This document shows, one piece after another, positions 41,337 through 49,201 of a DNA stretch of 64,000 nt. Source of the stretch: Archangium violaceum Cb vi76 (GTDB lineage: Bacteria; Myxococcota; Myxococcia; Myxococcales; Myxococcaceae); contig NZ_JPMI01000352.1 of the NCBI RefSeq assembly GCF_000733295.1, positions 1 to 64,000 of the forward strand. The letters run 5' to 3'. The position numbers and the translations under genes were made by a program. Below the pieces are notes generated by a model that was not told the origin of the DNA, ran no database searches, and worked only from the letters and a program-made list of their open reading frames with translations. Numbering within the stretch: position 1 is the first letter of the stretch; each line of letters starts with the position of its first letter.

Positions 41337-42677
41337 ATGAAGGTGCTGGAATTTTACGGCGTGAAGCCGGAGGACAGCCTCCTGCTAACCTTCGACGGTG
41401 CCTTCAACCCACAAGTGGCACTGCAGGTCGAGTTGGCGTCGTTTCTTCAGGCGCTCGAGGAATACGCCGATGGGTGGATGCCGGACGTCGTCAAAGGCAA
41501 GCGGCAACGCAAGTACGCCCGCGCTGCCGTATGGAAGGCATTGGAAGAGCGGCGCGGCGAAAGATACACGCATTGCGGGCTCTATCGGACGCAGTGGCCT
41601 GCGTTGTCCTTGTCGCTCGGTATCCGCCTACCGCCACATCTGCCTGGGCTGAACATCATGGTTGGGGTGAAGCCGCTTTCCTTCTTCGCGGAGGCGGAGC
41701 GCTGTCGCCAATTCGTGGAGATGGTGCGGGCATGGGCCTCCCATTATCCCGTCACATATGCCGAGGCCCACAGCCTTGATGACATGGAGTTGGCGGGCTC
41801 TCCCTTTTTCGGACGTGACGAAAAGACTTCTCGGGGGAACGGTTTCGACAAAATCTACGCGGTGTGGTGGCTCAACGTCTTCGGCCCCAAGTTGGTGGAA
41901 ACGGTCGGCCGCGAGCGCATGCTGTCCACGCCGGCCCACCGGGTGGAGGAGTTGCCCAACGGCGCCATCCTCATGGTGACGTGGCCCACGGTGGCGGATT
42001 TCGCCAGCAAGGAGGCACGGCTCGCACAGGCCCGCGCCCATGCCCACCTCCGGCCGGACCTCGACTTCGACACCATTCTGCGCTCCCTGCATGAGCGCAG
42101 TGCCATGCTCGCCCCCGTGGAGCCCCGCTTCTTCCCGGACATGGCCCCGCTCCTTTCGCGGGTGGTGGACCAGGCCGCGAGTCACGAGCGCCAGCGACGG
42201 ATTGCCGAGTTCAACGTGTGGCAGCCACCGGACCCCGAGGAGTGGCGCCCGGTAGATGCCGCCCTGCCTTCGGACGTAGAGAGTGGAGAGCGCGCTCTCC
42301 AGCAGTACAGCCTATACGCCGAGCACCTCGTGGCGCTGCTGCACTCGGAGGTGCCCTCCGTCTTCGAGGCGACACCCGAGTCCCTCACGGATGCCGACTT
42401 CTACTTCTGGCGGGAAGAGTTCCCGAAGAGTCGCCTTCGGGAGGCCATCGACGAGCACGCGGTGCCCGCTATTGGCGCGTACCTGGGTGAGGTGCTGGTG
42501 CGCAACCTGGGCGGCAGGTGGATTCCGCGCCAGAAGCTCGAGGAGGCACAGGTGCTCGTAGGCAACCGCGTCTGGCTTCCCTTCGCCCGAGCCCGCAACT
42601 ACATGCGCTCGCGACAGTCGCTGCTGGACTGCTCCCTGACCTACCTCTACCGCGTGGCCGAGCGGCACAGGGGCTGA
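41337..42677 (+). CDS. Immunity-type protein, tandem copy 2 (DUF3396-related), 446 aa
   Basis: A paralogue of the protein at 39782, sharing MKVLEF at the start and nearly all of the WLNVFGPKLVETVGRERML to C-terminal region. DNA similarity is clearly higher in the second half (from about 41870) than in the first 300 bases, a pattern expected from recombination or gene conversion that keeps the C-terminal half uniform while the N-terminal half varies. The 217-bp gap before it has no gene; a possible own start signal is weak. A second immunity copy could protect against a variant toxin. Confidence 0.7.
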   Translation: MKVLEFYGVKPEDSLLLTFDGAFNPQVALQVELASFLQALEEYADGWMPDVVKGKRQRKYARAAVWKALEERRGERYTHCGLYRTQWPALSLSLGIRLPPHLPGLNIMVGVKPLSFFAEAERCRQFVEMVRAWASHYPVTYAEAHSLDDMELAGSPFFGRDEKTSRGNGFDKIYAVWWLNVFGPKLVETVGRERMLSTPAHRVEELPNGAILMVTWPTVADFASKEARLAQARAHAHLRPDLDFDTILRSLHERSAMLAPVEPRFFPDMAPLLSRVVDQAASHERQRRIAEFNVWQPPDPEEWRPVDAALPSDVESGERALQQYSLYAEHLVALLHSEVPSVFEATPESLTDADFYFWREEFPKSRLREAIDEHAVPAIGAYLGEVLVRNLGGRWIPRQKLEEAQVLVGNRVWLPFARARNYMRSRQSLLDCSLTYLYRVAERHRG

Positions 42678-43023
42678 CCACCAGCGGGGAACTGGGGAGA
42701 TGGACTGCTCGGGTTGTCCATGGTCCAAACAGACGTCAGATGAGCGTCTAGAGGGCGCAGAGTGCCTGACATGGGCATTGCCAGACCGGTTCGGCGGAGA
42801 CGTGACGTCTCTTGCGCCGGGTTCTTGGTTGAGCCCCTGTCGGCGCTGCTCGACGAAGAAGCTGCCGAAATCTGAGAATCCGAGAGCGCCTTCGGTTTTG
42901 TCTGGCGCTCCTGGCGGTGACTGTTCACGGGCAACGGAGCCGATGTGCGCTGAAGCATCCGCACGGACCCGGGCGGCGACACTTCTCCTGGAGCCCATTT
43001 TCGCGGGCTCCGGGGGAGACACC
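42678..43023. other. Intergenic region downstream of the immunity genes
   Basis: 346 bases with no gene I can support. Frames on both strands read through but are low-quality and lack start signals. GGGGGAGA just before 43024 is the ribosome-binding site of the next gene. Confidence 0.4.
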
Positions 43024-43920
43024 ATGAAAGCCGTCCAGGTGTTCGGAGTGATGTTGCTGGTTCTCACCGGAGGTTGTGGCCCGGTGGAGGACACACCCAC
43101 GAGTCCATCCGAGGAGCCCGTCCACACGGCGGCCCAGGCAATGGAGGAGGGCAATGGCCTGGCCTTCAACGGGCTGGCCTTCAATGGACTCGCCTTCAAC
43201 GGTCTGGCCTTCAACGGGCTGGCCTTCAACGGCCTGTCCAGTGGCAGCTTCTCCTCCTGGTTCCTGCAGCACCCGGCGGAGTCCAACCTCTTCATGAAGT
43301 ACCTGGTCCATTGCTCCGTCCCGGCCGGACAGAGCCGGACGTACTCGAATGGCACGGCCACCTATGTCTGGAACGGTGGACTGGGACTGGCACCGGGCTG
43401 GTCCAGCGGCCAGCCCGCGACGTTGGCGGAGCAGCAGGTCGTCTCCGCGTGCCTGGCCGCGCTCGTCAACAAGTACGGGCGCACCGTGCGGATCTCCGTC
43501 CTGGGCGCCAACGCGGTGGGGCAGCGGATTCCCACCACGGGCTCGGAGGTGGGCAACTACACCATCCGGGAGGGCTGCTTCTTCGGGAACCTCTTCAACG
43601 GCGAGGGGCTCTTCGTCGGAAACGACCAGGGCCTGTTGTCCCCGGCGCAGAGCAGCCTCCGCGCCTGTGCGCTCTCGGGTGGCAACGCGTGCCCGCCGCT
43701 CGTCCATGTGGGGAGTTGCCACGCGCGCTGCCTGCCGGACGGCACGGGCTCGTCTTTCACGCGGTGCACCTACAACGGTGTCACCTACCAGCCGCTCACC
43801 ACGCGGCTCCGCTACCAGGACATCAACACGTGCGGTGATGGCATCTGCCAGGCCTCCGAGTCCTGTGGCACCAGCAACCGCGCCGACAGCTGCATGCGCG
43901 ACTGCGGCACCTGCGGATGA
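43024..43920 (+). CDS. Lipoprotein with GLAFN pentapeptide repeats and Cys-rich end, 298 aa
   Basis: A lipoprotein signal ends in LTGGC (Cys18). After an acidic spacer comes a run of GLAFN repeats (residues 45-69), then a domain with conserved-looking LHSC-type cysteines (YLVHCSVPAGQS, VSACLAALVNKYG, REGCFFGNLF) and a Cys-rich tail (CGDGICQASESCGTSN, CMRDCGTCG) of the CGDGxC type seen in secreted myxobacterial proteins. Proteins of this plan are common in myxobacteria and of unknown function. Start at 43024 is preceded by GGGGGAGA. A surface or outer-membrane location is likely. Confidence 0.75.
   Translation: MKAVQVFGVMLLVLTGGCGPVEDTPTSPSEEPVHTAAQAMEEGNGLAFNGLAFNGLAFNGLAFNGLAFNGLSSGSFSSWFLQHPAESNLFMKYLVHCSVPAGQSRTYSNGTATYVWNGGLGLAPGWSSGQPATLAEQQVVSACLAALVNKYGRTVRISVLGANAVGQRIPTTGSEVGNYTIREGCFFGNLFNGEGLFVGNDQGLLSPAQSSLRACALSGGNACPPLVHVGSCHARCLPDGTGSSFTRCTYNGVTYQPLTTRLRYQDINTCGDGICQASESCGTSNRADSCMRDCGTCG
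43156..43230 (+). repeat. Five tandem 15-bp units encoding GLAFN
   Basis: Five units of 15 bp (GG-CTGGCCTTCAA pattern) with changes mainly at third codon positions, so the amino-acid repeat GLAFN is preserved while the DNA varies. A sixth partial unit (GGCCTGTCC) follows. Confidence 0.9.
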
Positions 43921-43961
43921 GTCGACCCGGATGACGAGCGGTCGCGGGGGGCGGACGCGCG

Positions 43962-44777
43962 TCACACGGCGGCGAGCAGGCGCGCGGTGGTTTCCCGTAC
44001 CGCGCGCCGGGTGGCCTCGTCCTCGGCGACGGCGGGCCACGGCTGTTCCCGCTCCTCCACGAGCCAGCGGGCCTCGCCCGCGGGGGACCACCGCTCGCGC
44101 GCGAGGATGCGGGCGAGGCGCGCGGCACACACCTCGGGGGCCTCCCAGCCGCGCTTCACGAGCGACAGCAGCCAGCCCATCGGGCCCTTGCGCGCCCCGA
44201 GCTCCGTGCGCACCACGCCAGGGTGCAGCACGACGACATCGAGCTCCGGGTGGGCGGCCGCCACGTCGCGCATGGCGAGCGCGAAGCAGAGCTTGGTGTC
44301 GCAGTAGGTTCGGATGCTGGAGAAATCCTCGCCGGTGGGCGTGCGGGCCGCGTCGAACCGGCCCTTGATGATCAATCCGGCGCTCACCACCATGATGCGG
44401 CGCAGGCGTCCGGACTCGAGCAGCGGCTGCTGCATCTCGAGCGGCGCCAGGTGGTTGACGACGAAGGCGGTCTCGAGCCCCTCGGAGGTGAGCTCCCGCT
44501 TCGATGGCCACAGCCCGGCGTTGTGGACGAGCGTCGCGCCCGGGGTGACGGTATCGGCGAGCCGTTGTCCGAGCGCACGCGCCCCGGCCCTGGACGAGAG
44601 GTCCCCCGGTACGGCGATGGCTCGGCCGCCCTTCCGCTCGATGTCGGCGGCGAGGGCTTCCAGGCGGGCTCGGTCCCGGGCGACGAGGATGAGGCGATCC
44701 GCGGGCTTCTCCGCGAGGGCGAGGGCGAGCGCGTGACCAATACCGCGCGAGGCGCCGGTGAGGATCAAGTCAGCCAT
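43962..44777 (-). CDS. Short-chain dehydrogenase/reductase, 271 aa
   Basis: SDR with TGASRGIG at residues 6-13, LVHNAG, VVSAG for the catalytic Ser and TYCDTK for Tyr and Lys. The C-terminal part (MGWLLSLVKRGWEAPEVCAARLARIL) resembles the retinol-dehydrogenase/oxidoreductase branch. Start at 44777 (MADLILTG) places the first strand at the N-terminus; the longer frame to 44927 crosses the retron region. It is divergent from the retron, with 77 bases to the predicted RNA. Confidence 0.9.
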   Translation of the reverse strand: MADLILTGASRGIGHALALALAEKPADRLILVARDRARLEALAADIERKGGRAIAVPGDLSSRAGARALGQRLADTVTPGATLVHNAGLWPSKRELTSEGLETAFVVNHLAPLEMQQPLLESGRLRRIMVVSAGLIIKGRFDAARTPTGEDFSSIRTYCDTKLCFALAMRDVAAAHPELDVVVLHPGVVRTELGARKGPMGWLLSLVKRGWEAPEVCAARLARILARERWSPAGEARWLVEEREQPWPAVAEDEATRRAVRETTARLLAAV

Positions 44778-44854
44778 GGTCCGAGCCTGACAGGCACGTC
44801 TTCGAAGGGGAAGCTCCGTCTTCCCACCCCGTCCGGGTTGTGGTGAGCTTGTCT

Positions 44855-45018
44855 CCGGTGCTCCTGGGGACGCGTGCAGCCAGCCTTCCGTCCGCGATGT
44901 CACGTCGCGGCTGCTGACGTTACCCATTGAAGAACGATGCAGTACGAGGTCCGCCCGCGGGCTTCCCTGACCTCGTCTGCCTCTGCCGTGCAGGTGGCGG
45001 CGGCTCCAGGGGCACCGG
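44855..45018 (+). ncRNA. Predicted retron msr-msd RNA
   Basis: A long-range inverted repeat frames this region: 44855-44869 (CCGGTGCTCCTGGGG) pairs with 45004-45018 over 15 bases using two G-U pairs, as the a1/a2 ends of a retron RNA do. Inside are a 5' hairpin, CCGCGA-N7-TCGCGG at 44892-44910 (msr-like), and a long stem at 44939-44980 (GCAGTACGAGGTC with GACCTCGTCTGC, one bulge) that would be the msd stem. It lies 30 bases upstream of the reverse transcriptase gene in the same direction, the arrangement of myxobacterial retrons. The branch-point G is not assigned. Confidence 0.65.
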
Positions 45019-45048
45019 TTTCATCCTCGGCCGTTCCGGGTACAGCGC

Positions 45049-46470
45049 ATGAACCTCGCCAGCCTCCTCCTCGAGCTCAAACCCCTGCTGGCGGACCCCG
45101 ACGCGAACTTCGAGCGCATCACCGAGCTGCTGGAGCGTCACCACGGTCTGGCCGAGTACGAGGTGGCGCGCTTCTACGTGAGCCGCTTCTGGCAAGCGCC
45201 CGTCGAGCGCAAGCTGCGCAGCGTGGACCCGCGCGAGCGGCTCAAGGGCGTGCGGCACCTCCCGCTGCTCTTCTCCAGCACCACGGCGGCCCGGCTGCTC
45301 CGCCCGCGCGTGAAGGACTCCGACAACCGCGTGGCCCAGACCGCTCGCGCCGCCGTGCGCGAGCTGGGGCTCGCGGACGTGGCGCCGCCGGATCTCCGGG
45401 GCGACCCCCGCTACCGCCACGGTGGCGTGGGTGGGTGGAACCCCACCGGCTGGAACTTCGGCCTCTTCGCGAACGAGATCCACGGCTACAGGAGGCGGGT
45501 GAAGCGTCCGCCCCCCACCTCGGGCGAGCTGCCCGCGCTGCGCACCCGGGCCGACGTGGCGGAGCTGGTGGGCGTGGAGGAGTCCGCGCTGGACGCGCTG
45601 ATGCGTCCGGGCACGGAGGCCGGCTCGGGGTATGTGGAGTTCGAGGTCCCCAAGCGCTCGGGCGGGGTGCGCCGCATCTCGGCGCCGCGCCAGGCGCTCA
45701 AGGAGGTGCAGCGGGCCCTTCTCGACAAGGTGCTCGCGCGCATGACGCCGCACCCGGCCGCGCACGGCTTCATCGAGGGCCGCTCCACGGTGAGCAACGC
45801 CGGGCCCCACGTGGGCGCCACGGCGGTGGTGCGGGTGGACCTGGAGGACTTCTTCCCCACGGTGCACTACCGCCGGGTGAAGGGCCTCTTCCTGTCGCAC
45901 GGCTATGGCGACGAGGTGGCCGGAGTGCTCGCCGGGCTCACCACGCACCGCGCGAAGCTGCCGGACGGGACGGTGGTGTGGCCGGGCGTGCTGCCCCAGG
46001 GCGCGCCCACCTCTCCGGCCATCGCCAACCTCGTCTGCCGGCGCCTGGATGCGCGCCTCACCGCGCTGGCCGGGAAGTTCGGCGCCACCTACACCCGCTA
46101 CGCGGACGACCTGTCCTTCTCCTTCCGCGCGCCTCCCGAGCGCCTGGGCCGCTTCTTCTGGTGGCTCAACGCCATCCTCCAGCAGGAGGGTTTCATCGAG
46201 AATGCCGCCAAGCGGCGGGTGATGCGCCAGGGCTCGCGACAGCGGGTGACGGGCCTCACGGTGAACCAGAAGGTCTCCATCCCCCGCGAGGATCGGCGCC
46301 GCTTCAAGGCCATCCTCGCCAACTGCCGCAAGCACGGGGTGGCCTCGCAGGCGCGGGGCCGGCCGGACTTCGAGCGCTGGCTGGAGGGCTACGCGGCCTA
46401 TGTCCGCATGGTGCACCCGGAGCTGGGTGCCCGCTGGCAGGGCGAGGTGAAGGCGTTACTCGGCCGATGA
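45049..46470 (+). CDS. Retron reverse transcriptase, 473 aa
   Basis: A group of RT motifs in order: VRVDLEDFFPTV (residues 262-272, catalytic Asp), PQGAPTSP (316-323), YADD (351-354) and VTGLTVN (400-406). NAGPH (250-254) matches the retron-specific NAxxH motif and VTG the retron template-recognition motif. An N-terminal helical extension of about 170 residues precedes the RT core, as in the Mx162-type enzymes of Myxococcus and Stigmatella, which are about 485 residues. It should bind the upstream RNA and make branched msDNA. Known retrons protect against phage or other attack; no separate effector gene is evident here unless the N-terminal extension serves. Confidence 0.9.
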   Translation: MNLASLLLELKPLLADPDANFERITELLERHHGLAEYEVARFYVSRFWQAPVERKLRSVDPRERLKGVRHLPLLFSSTTAARLLRPRVKDSDNRVAQTARAAVRELGLADVAPPDLRGDPRYRHGGVGGWNPTGWNFGLFANEIHGYRRRVKRPPPTSGELPALRTRADVAELVGVEESALDALMRPGTEAGSGYVEFEVPKRSGGVRRISAPRQALKEVQRALLDKVLARMTPHPAAHGFIEGRSTVSNAGPHVGATAVVRVDLEDFFPTVHYRRVKGLFLSHGYGDEVAGVLAGLTTHRAKLPDGTVVWPGVLPQGAPTSPAIANLVCRRLDARLTALAGKFGATYTRYADDLSFSFRAPPERLGRFFWWLNAILQQEGFIENAAKRRVMRQGSRQRVTGLTVNQKVSIPREDRRRFKAILANCRKHGVASQARGRPDFERWLEGYAAYVRMVHPELGARWQGEVKALLGR

Positions 46471-46526
46471 CATCTCTTCCGCCGATGTGCTCGACAGCGG
46501 TCGGACACGGCATCAACAATGCTGGA

Positions 46527-47189
46527 ATGCTCACGCTCTACGGCTTCGGCCGCGTCAACTCGAAGGTAGTGGGTCTCACTCGCGATTTGCGTGTCCTGTG
46601 GGCGCTCGAGGAGCTGGGCGTGCCCTACCGGGTGCATGGCGTGGATCATCCCGCGGGGGAAACCACGAGCGAGGAGTACCGGCGGCTGAACCCCTTCTGT
46701 CAGGTGCCGGTGCTCGAGGACGACGGCTTCGTGCTCACCGAAACGGGAGCGATCCTGCTGTACCTGGCGGAGAAGACGGGCGGATTGATGCCCGCGGATC
46801 TCCAGGGCCGCGCCCAGGTGACGCGCTGGTGCTTCGCCGCGCTCAACACCCTGGAGCCCCCGCTGTTCCAGATCGTGATGATCGATCTGCTCGGCGCCGC
46901 GGATCCCACCGGCGCGCAGCGGCGTCCCGAGCTGGTGAAGTGGGCCGGGCGCGCGCTGACATCGCTCGAGGACTGGCTTCGGGAGCGTCCGTATCTCACC
47001 GGCGAGGCGTTCACCGTGGCGGACATCCTGATGACCACGGTGCTGCGCGAGGTGCGCAACGCGGGCGTGCTCGACGGCTTCCCCGGGGTCTCCGCCTACC
47101 GCGAGCGCTGTGAGGCACGGCCCGCCTGGCGGCGGACGCTGGAGGCCTATGAGCAGCGCCTCGGGGCCCCGGCGGGCAGCGCGCGCTAG
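46527..47189 (+). CDS. Glutathione S-transferase, 220 aa
   Basis: N-terminal thioredoxin-like domain (LTLYGFGRVNSKVVG, FCQVPVLEDDGFVLTETGAILLYLAE, where the Ser/Glu-Thr binding pair of ETGAI fits glutathione contact) and a helical C-terminal domain ending in VADILMTTVLREVRNAGVLDGFPGVSAYRERCEARPAW. The usual GST start is MLTLYG at 46527; an upstream in-frame ATG at 46467 overlaps the RT stop (ATGA) and would add 20 residues with no family support. Detoxification or peroxide reduction is the general family role. Confidence 0.85.
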   Translation: MLTLYGFGRVNSKVVGLTRDLRVLWALEELGVPYRVHGVDHPAGETTSEEYRRLNPFCQVPVLEDDGFVLTETGAILLYLAEKTGGLMPADLQGRAQVTRWCFAALNTLEPPLFQIVMIDLLGAADPTGAQRRPELVKWAGRALTSLEDWLRERPYLTGEAFTVADILMTTVLREVRNAGVLDGFPGVSAYRERCEARPAWRRTLEAYEQRLGAPAGSAR

Positions 47190-47305
47190 CCGCGTCTGGA
47201 TTTCAGGGAAGCCACGTGTAGGGTCGGGTACATGACGGCGGACGTAGTACCGACTTCACGGGACAGGTCCTCTGAGGTAGGACGAGGAATCCGACTGGAG
47301 AAGAC

Positions 47306-47725
47306 ATGTCCACGACCGTTACCATCACCATGCAGGAGCGAAGGTTCTTCGAGCGCATCTACCAGGTCGTCGAGCAGGTGCCGCACGGCCAGGTGTCCAC
47401 CTACGGTGACATCGCGATCATCGTGGGGGGCGGGTGCGATGCGCGCATCGTGGGGCTCGCCATGGGGGACCTGGGGCCCCGCGCGGCCAAGGTGCCCTGG
47501 CAGCGGATCATCAACCGCTCGGGAGGCATCAGCACGCAGGGGTACAACCAGCGCGAGTTGCTGGTCGCCGAGGGGGTCGAGTTCGACGAGAAAGGCAAGG
47601 TTTACCTGGATCGCTTCCGCTGGGCGGGGCCGAGCCAGGAGTGGGCGTCGAAGCACGGCTTCACCCCGCTGCCCGCGCGAGGTCCGGGCAAGGAGGAGGA
47701 CACGTCCCAGATGCGCTTGTTCTGA
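47306..47725 (+). CDS. Alkyltransferase-like DNA-repair protein (ATL), 139 aa
   Basis: It has the helix-turn-helix fold of O6-alkylguanine-DNA alkyltransferases (VPHGQVSTYGDIA, ARIVGLAMG), but the catalytic PCHR is PWQR (VPWQRIINRSGGIS). Loss of the acceptor Cys with Trp in its place is the hallmark of ATL proteins, which bind alkylated guanine and flag it for nucleotide-excision repair without removing the alkyl group. A Lys/Pro-rich tail follows. The gene is alone, with the GST gene upstream and the amidohydrolase downstream. Confidence 0.9.
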   Translation: MSTTVTITMQERRFFERIYQVVEQVPHGQVSTYGDIAIIVGGGCDARIVGLAMGDLGPRAAKVPWQRIINRSGGISTQGYNQRELLVAEGVEFDEKGKVYLDRFRWAGPSQEWASKHGFTPLPARGPGKEEDTSQMRLF

Positions 47726-47839
47726 GCTTTCCGGAGGGGCGGGCATACCCCGGTTCGGGGTCGGGGTCACTGGCAGTGACAGCGGCCGGCGCACCTGGGC
47801 GATCCACCCGCCCGCGCCGTGCGTATACTCGGCGCCCCT

Positions 47840-49201
47840 ATGGAAGGCCGCTTGGTTCTCAAGAACTGCTCCATCTTCCGCGCGGACGGCCGTGGACGTG
47901 CTGGCATGGCCGTCGTGATCGAGGATGGACTCATCCGCCGGGTCGCTCCCGACGCCGAGGTCCCCGTGCTCCCCGGGGACTGGGAGGTGTCCTGCCGGGG
48001 CCGGCTGGTGATGCCGGGCCTCGTGGACTGCCATTCCCACCTCGTGGGGGATCTGCTGGTGCCCACCTCGGGCGAGCTCCTCCTGCACCCGCCCCAGGTC
48101 CGCCTGGAGCACGAGCGGCGTCTGGCCGCCCATCTCACCGCCGCGGACGTGGAGGTCCTCTCCCTCTACGCCATGGCCCGCGCGCTGCGCTCGGGCGTCA
48201 CCCTGGCGGTGGATCACCTGTCGTGTCCGGGGGACGTGACCGGGGCACTCGATGCCCAGGCGCGCGCGGCGGAGCAGCTCGGCCTGCGGCTGGTGGCGAG
48301 CCATGCCACCACCAGCCTCGAGGGCACCACCGAGTCCCTGGCCCAGGCCGAGGCCAATGCCGACTTCGTGCGGCGCCGCGGCTCCCATCCGCTGGTGCGG
48401 GGCGCGCTCGGCTTCCATGCCTCGTGGACGTGCGCCAATCCCCTGATGCAGAGGCTCAGCCGGCTGCGGGATGCTTCCGGAGCGCCCGTCGTCTTCCACC
48501 TCTCCGAGGGCGACCACGACCTGGCCACCACCTGGGAGCAGCACTTCCAGCGGGTGGTGCCCCGGCTCGAGGGCTTCGGGCTGCTCGGGCCCCTGTCGGT
48601 GGCCGCGTACGCGCGTGCCGTGGACGATACCGAGTCCGTTCGCCTGGCGGAGTCCGGGACGTGCGTGGCGCTCGGCCCCGGGTCGGCGCTCCTCGTCGAG
48701 CCCAGTGGCCGGGCCCTGGAGACGCTGCATGGGCGCCAGAACCTGATGGGGCTGGGCAGCGCCGGGCACGGCAACCTCTGGGACGCGATCGCGGCCGCGC
48801 TCATCACGGCGATGGGCGCCGCGCGGGGCTCGCGGCTGGTGGACCCGGACGGGGTGCTGGTGCAGCTCTTCGCGGATGGCCCGGCCGAGCTGTGCTCGCG
48901 CCTCTACGGCGTGCCTTCCGGCGCGGTGGAGGAGGGGCGGCTGGCGGACCTGTTGGTGTTCGACTGCGTGCCCGCGTTGGATCCCGACAGTGGACAGGCC
49001 CCCTTCCTCCTGGGCCAGCTCGGGCGCTCGCGGGTGGCGTGGAACATCGTGGATGGCCGCGTCACCGTGCGCGAGGGGCAACTGCTCGGCATGGACGAGG
49101 TGGCGCTGGCACGCGAGGCGTCCGCCGTGCTCTCGCGGATGTGGGCGAAGACCCGGATCCCCGAGGCGGCGGCCCACTTCTGGCCGGTGCGCCAGGGATG
49201 A
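47840..49201 (+). CDS. Amidohydrolase-family (SsnA-like) protein with degenerate metal site, 453 aa
   Basis: The HxH metal motif is present (VDCHSHL) and a later strand ends in FHLSEGDHD. The third histidine of the usual LAHC motif is not found (the corresponding segment reads VAAYARAVDD), and the GTDG Asp is replaced by GLGSAG. The enzyme may therefore lack hydrolase activity or use a different site. The closest general type is the SsnA/chlorohydrolase group. The start at 47840 gives MEGRLVLKN, and its stop overlaps the next gene as ATGA, so the two are coupled. Confidence 0.75.
   Translation: MEGRLVLKNCSIFRADGRGRAGMAVVIEDGLIRRVAPDAEVPVLPGDWEVSCRGRLVMPGLVDCHSHLVGDLLVPTSGELLLHPPQVRLEHERRLAAHLTAADVEVLSLYAMARALRSGVTLAVDHLSCPGDVTGALDAQARAAEQLGLRLVASHATTSLEGTTESLAQAEANADFVRRRGSHPLVRGALGFHASWTCANPLMQRLSRLRDASGAPVVFHLSEGDHDLATTWEQHFQRVVPRLEGFGLLGPLSVAAYARAVDDTESVRLAESGTCVALGPGSALLVEPSGRALETLHGRQNLMGLGSAGHGNLWDAIAAALITAMGAARGSRLVDPDGVLVQLFADGPAELCSRLYGVPSGAVEEGRLADLLVFDCVPALDPDSGQAPFLLGQLGRSRVAWNIVDGRVTVREGQLLGMDEVALAREASAVLSRMWAKTRIPEAAAHFWPVRQG

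Noticed and set aside
42678-43023. Possible insertion-sequence remnant
   Set aside because: No terminal repeats and no recognisable transposase motif could be found.
44937-46526. N-terminal 530 codons of a 750-codon frame ending in the GST
   Set aside because: Overlaps the reverse transcriptase in another frame and has no coding character; only the part from 46527 is real.
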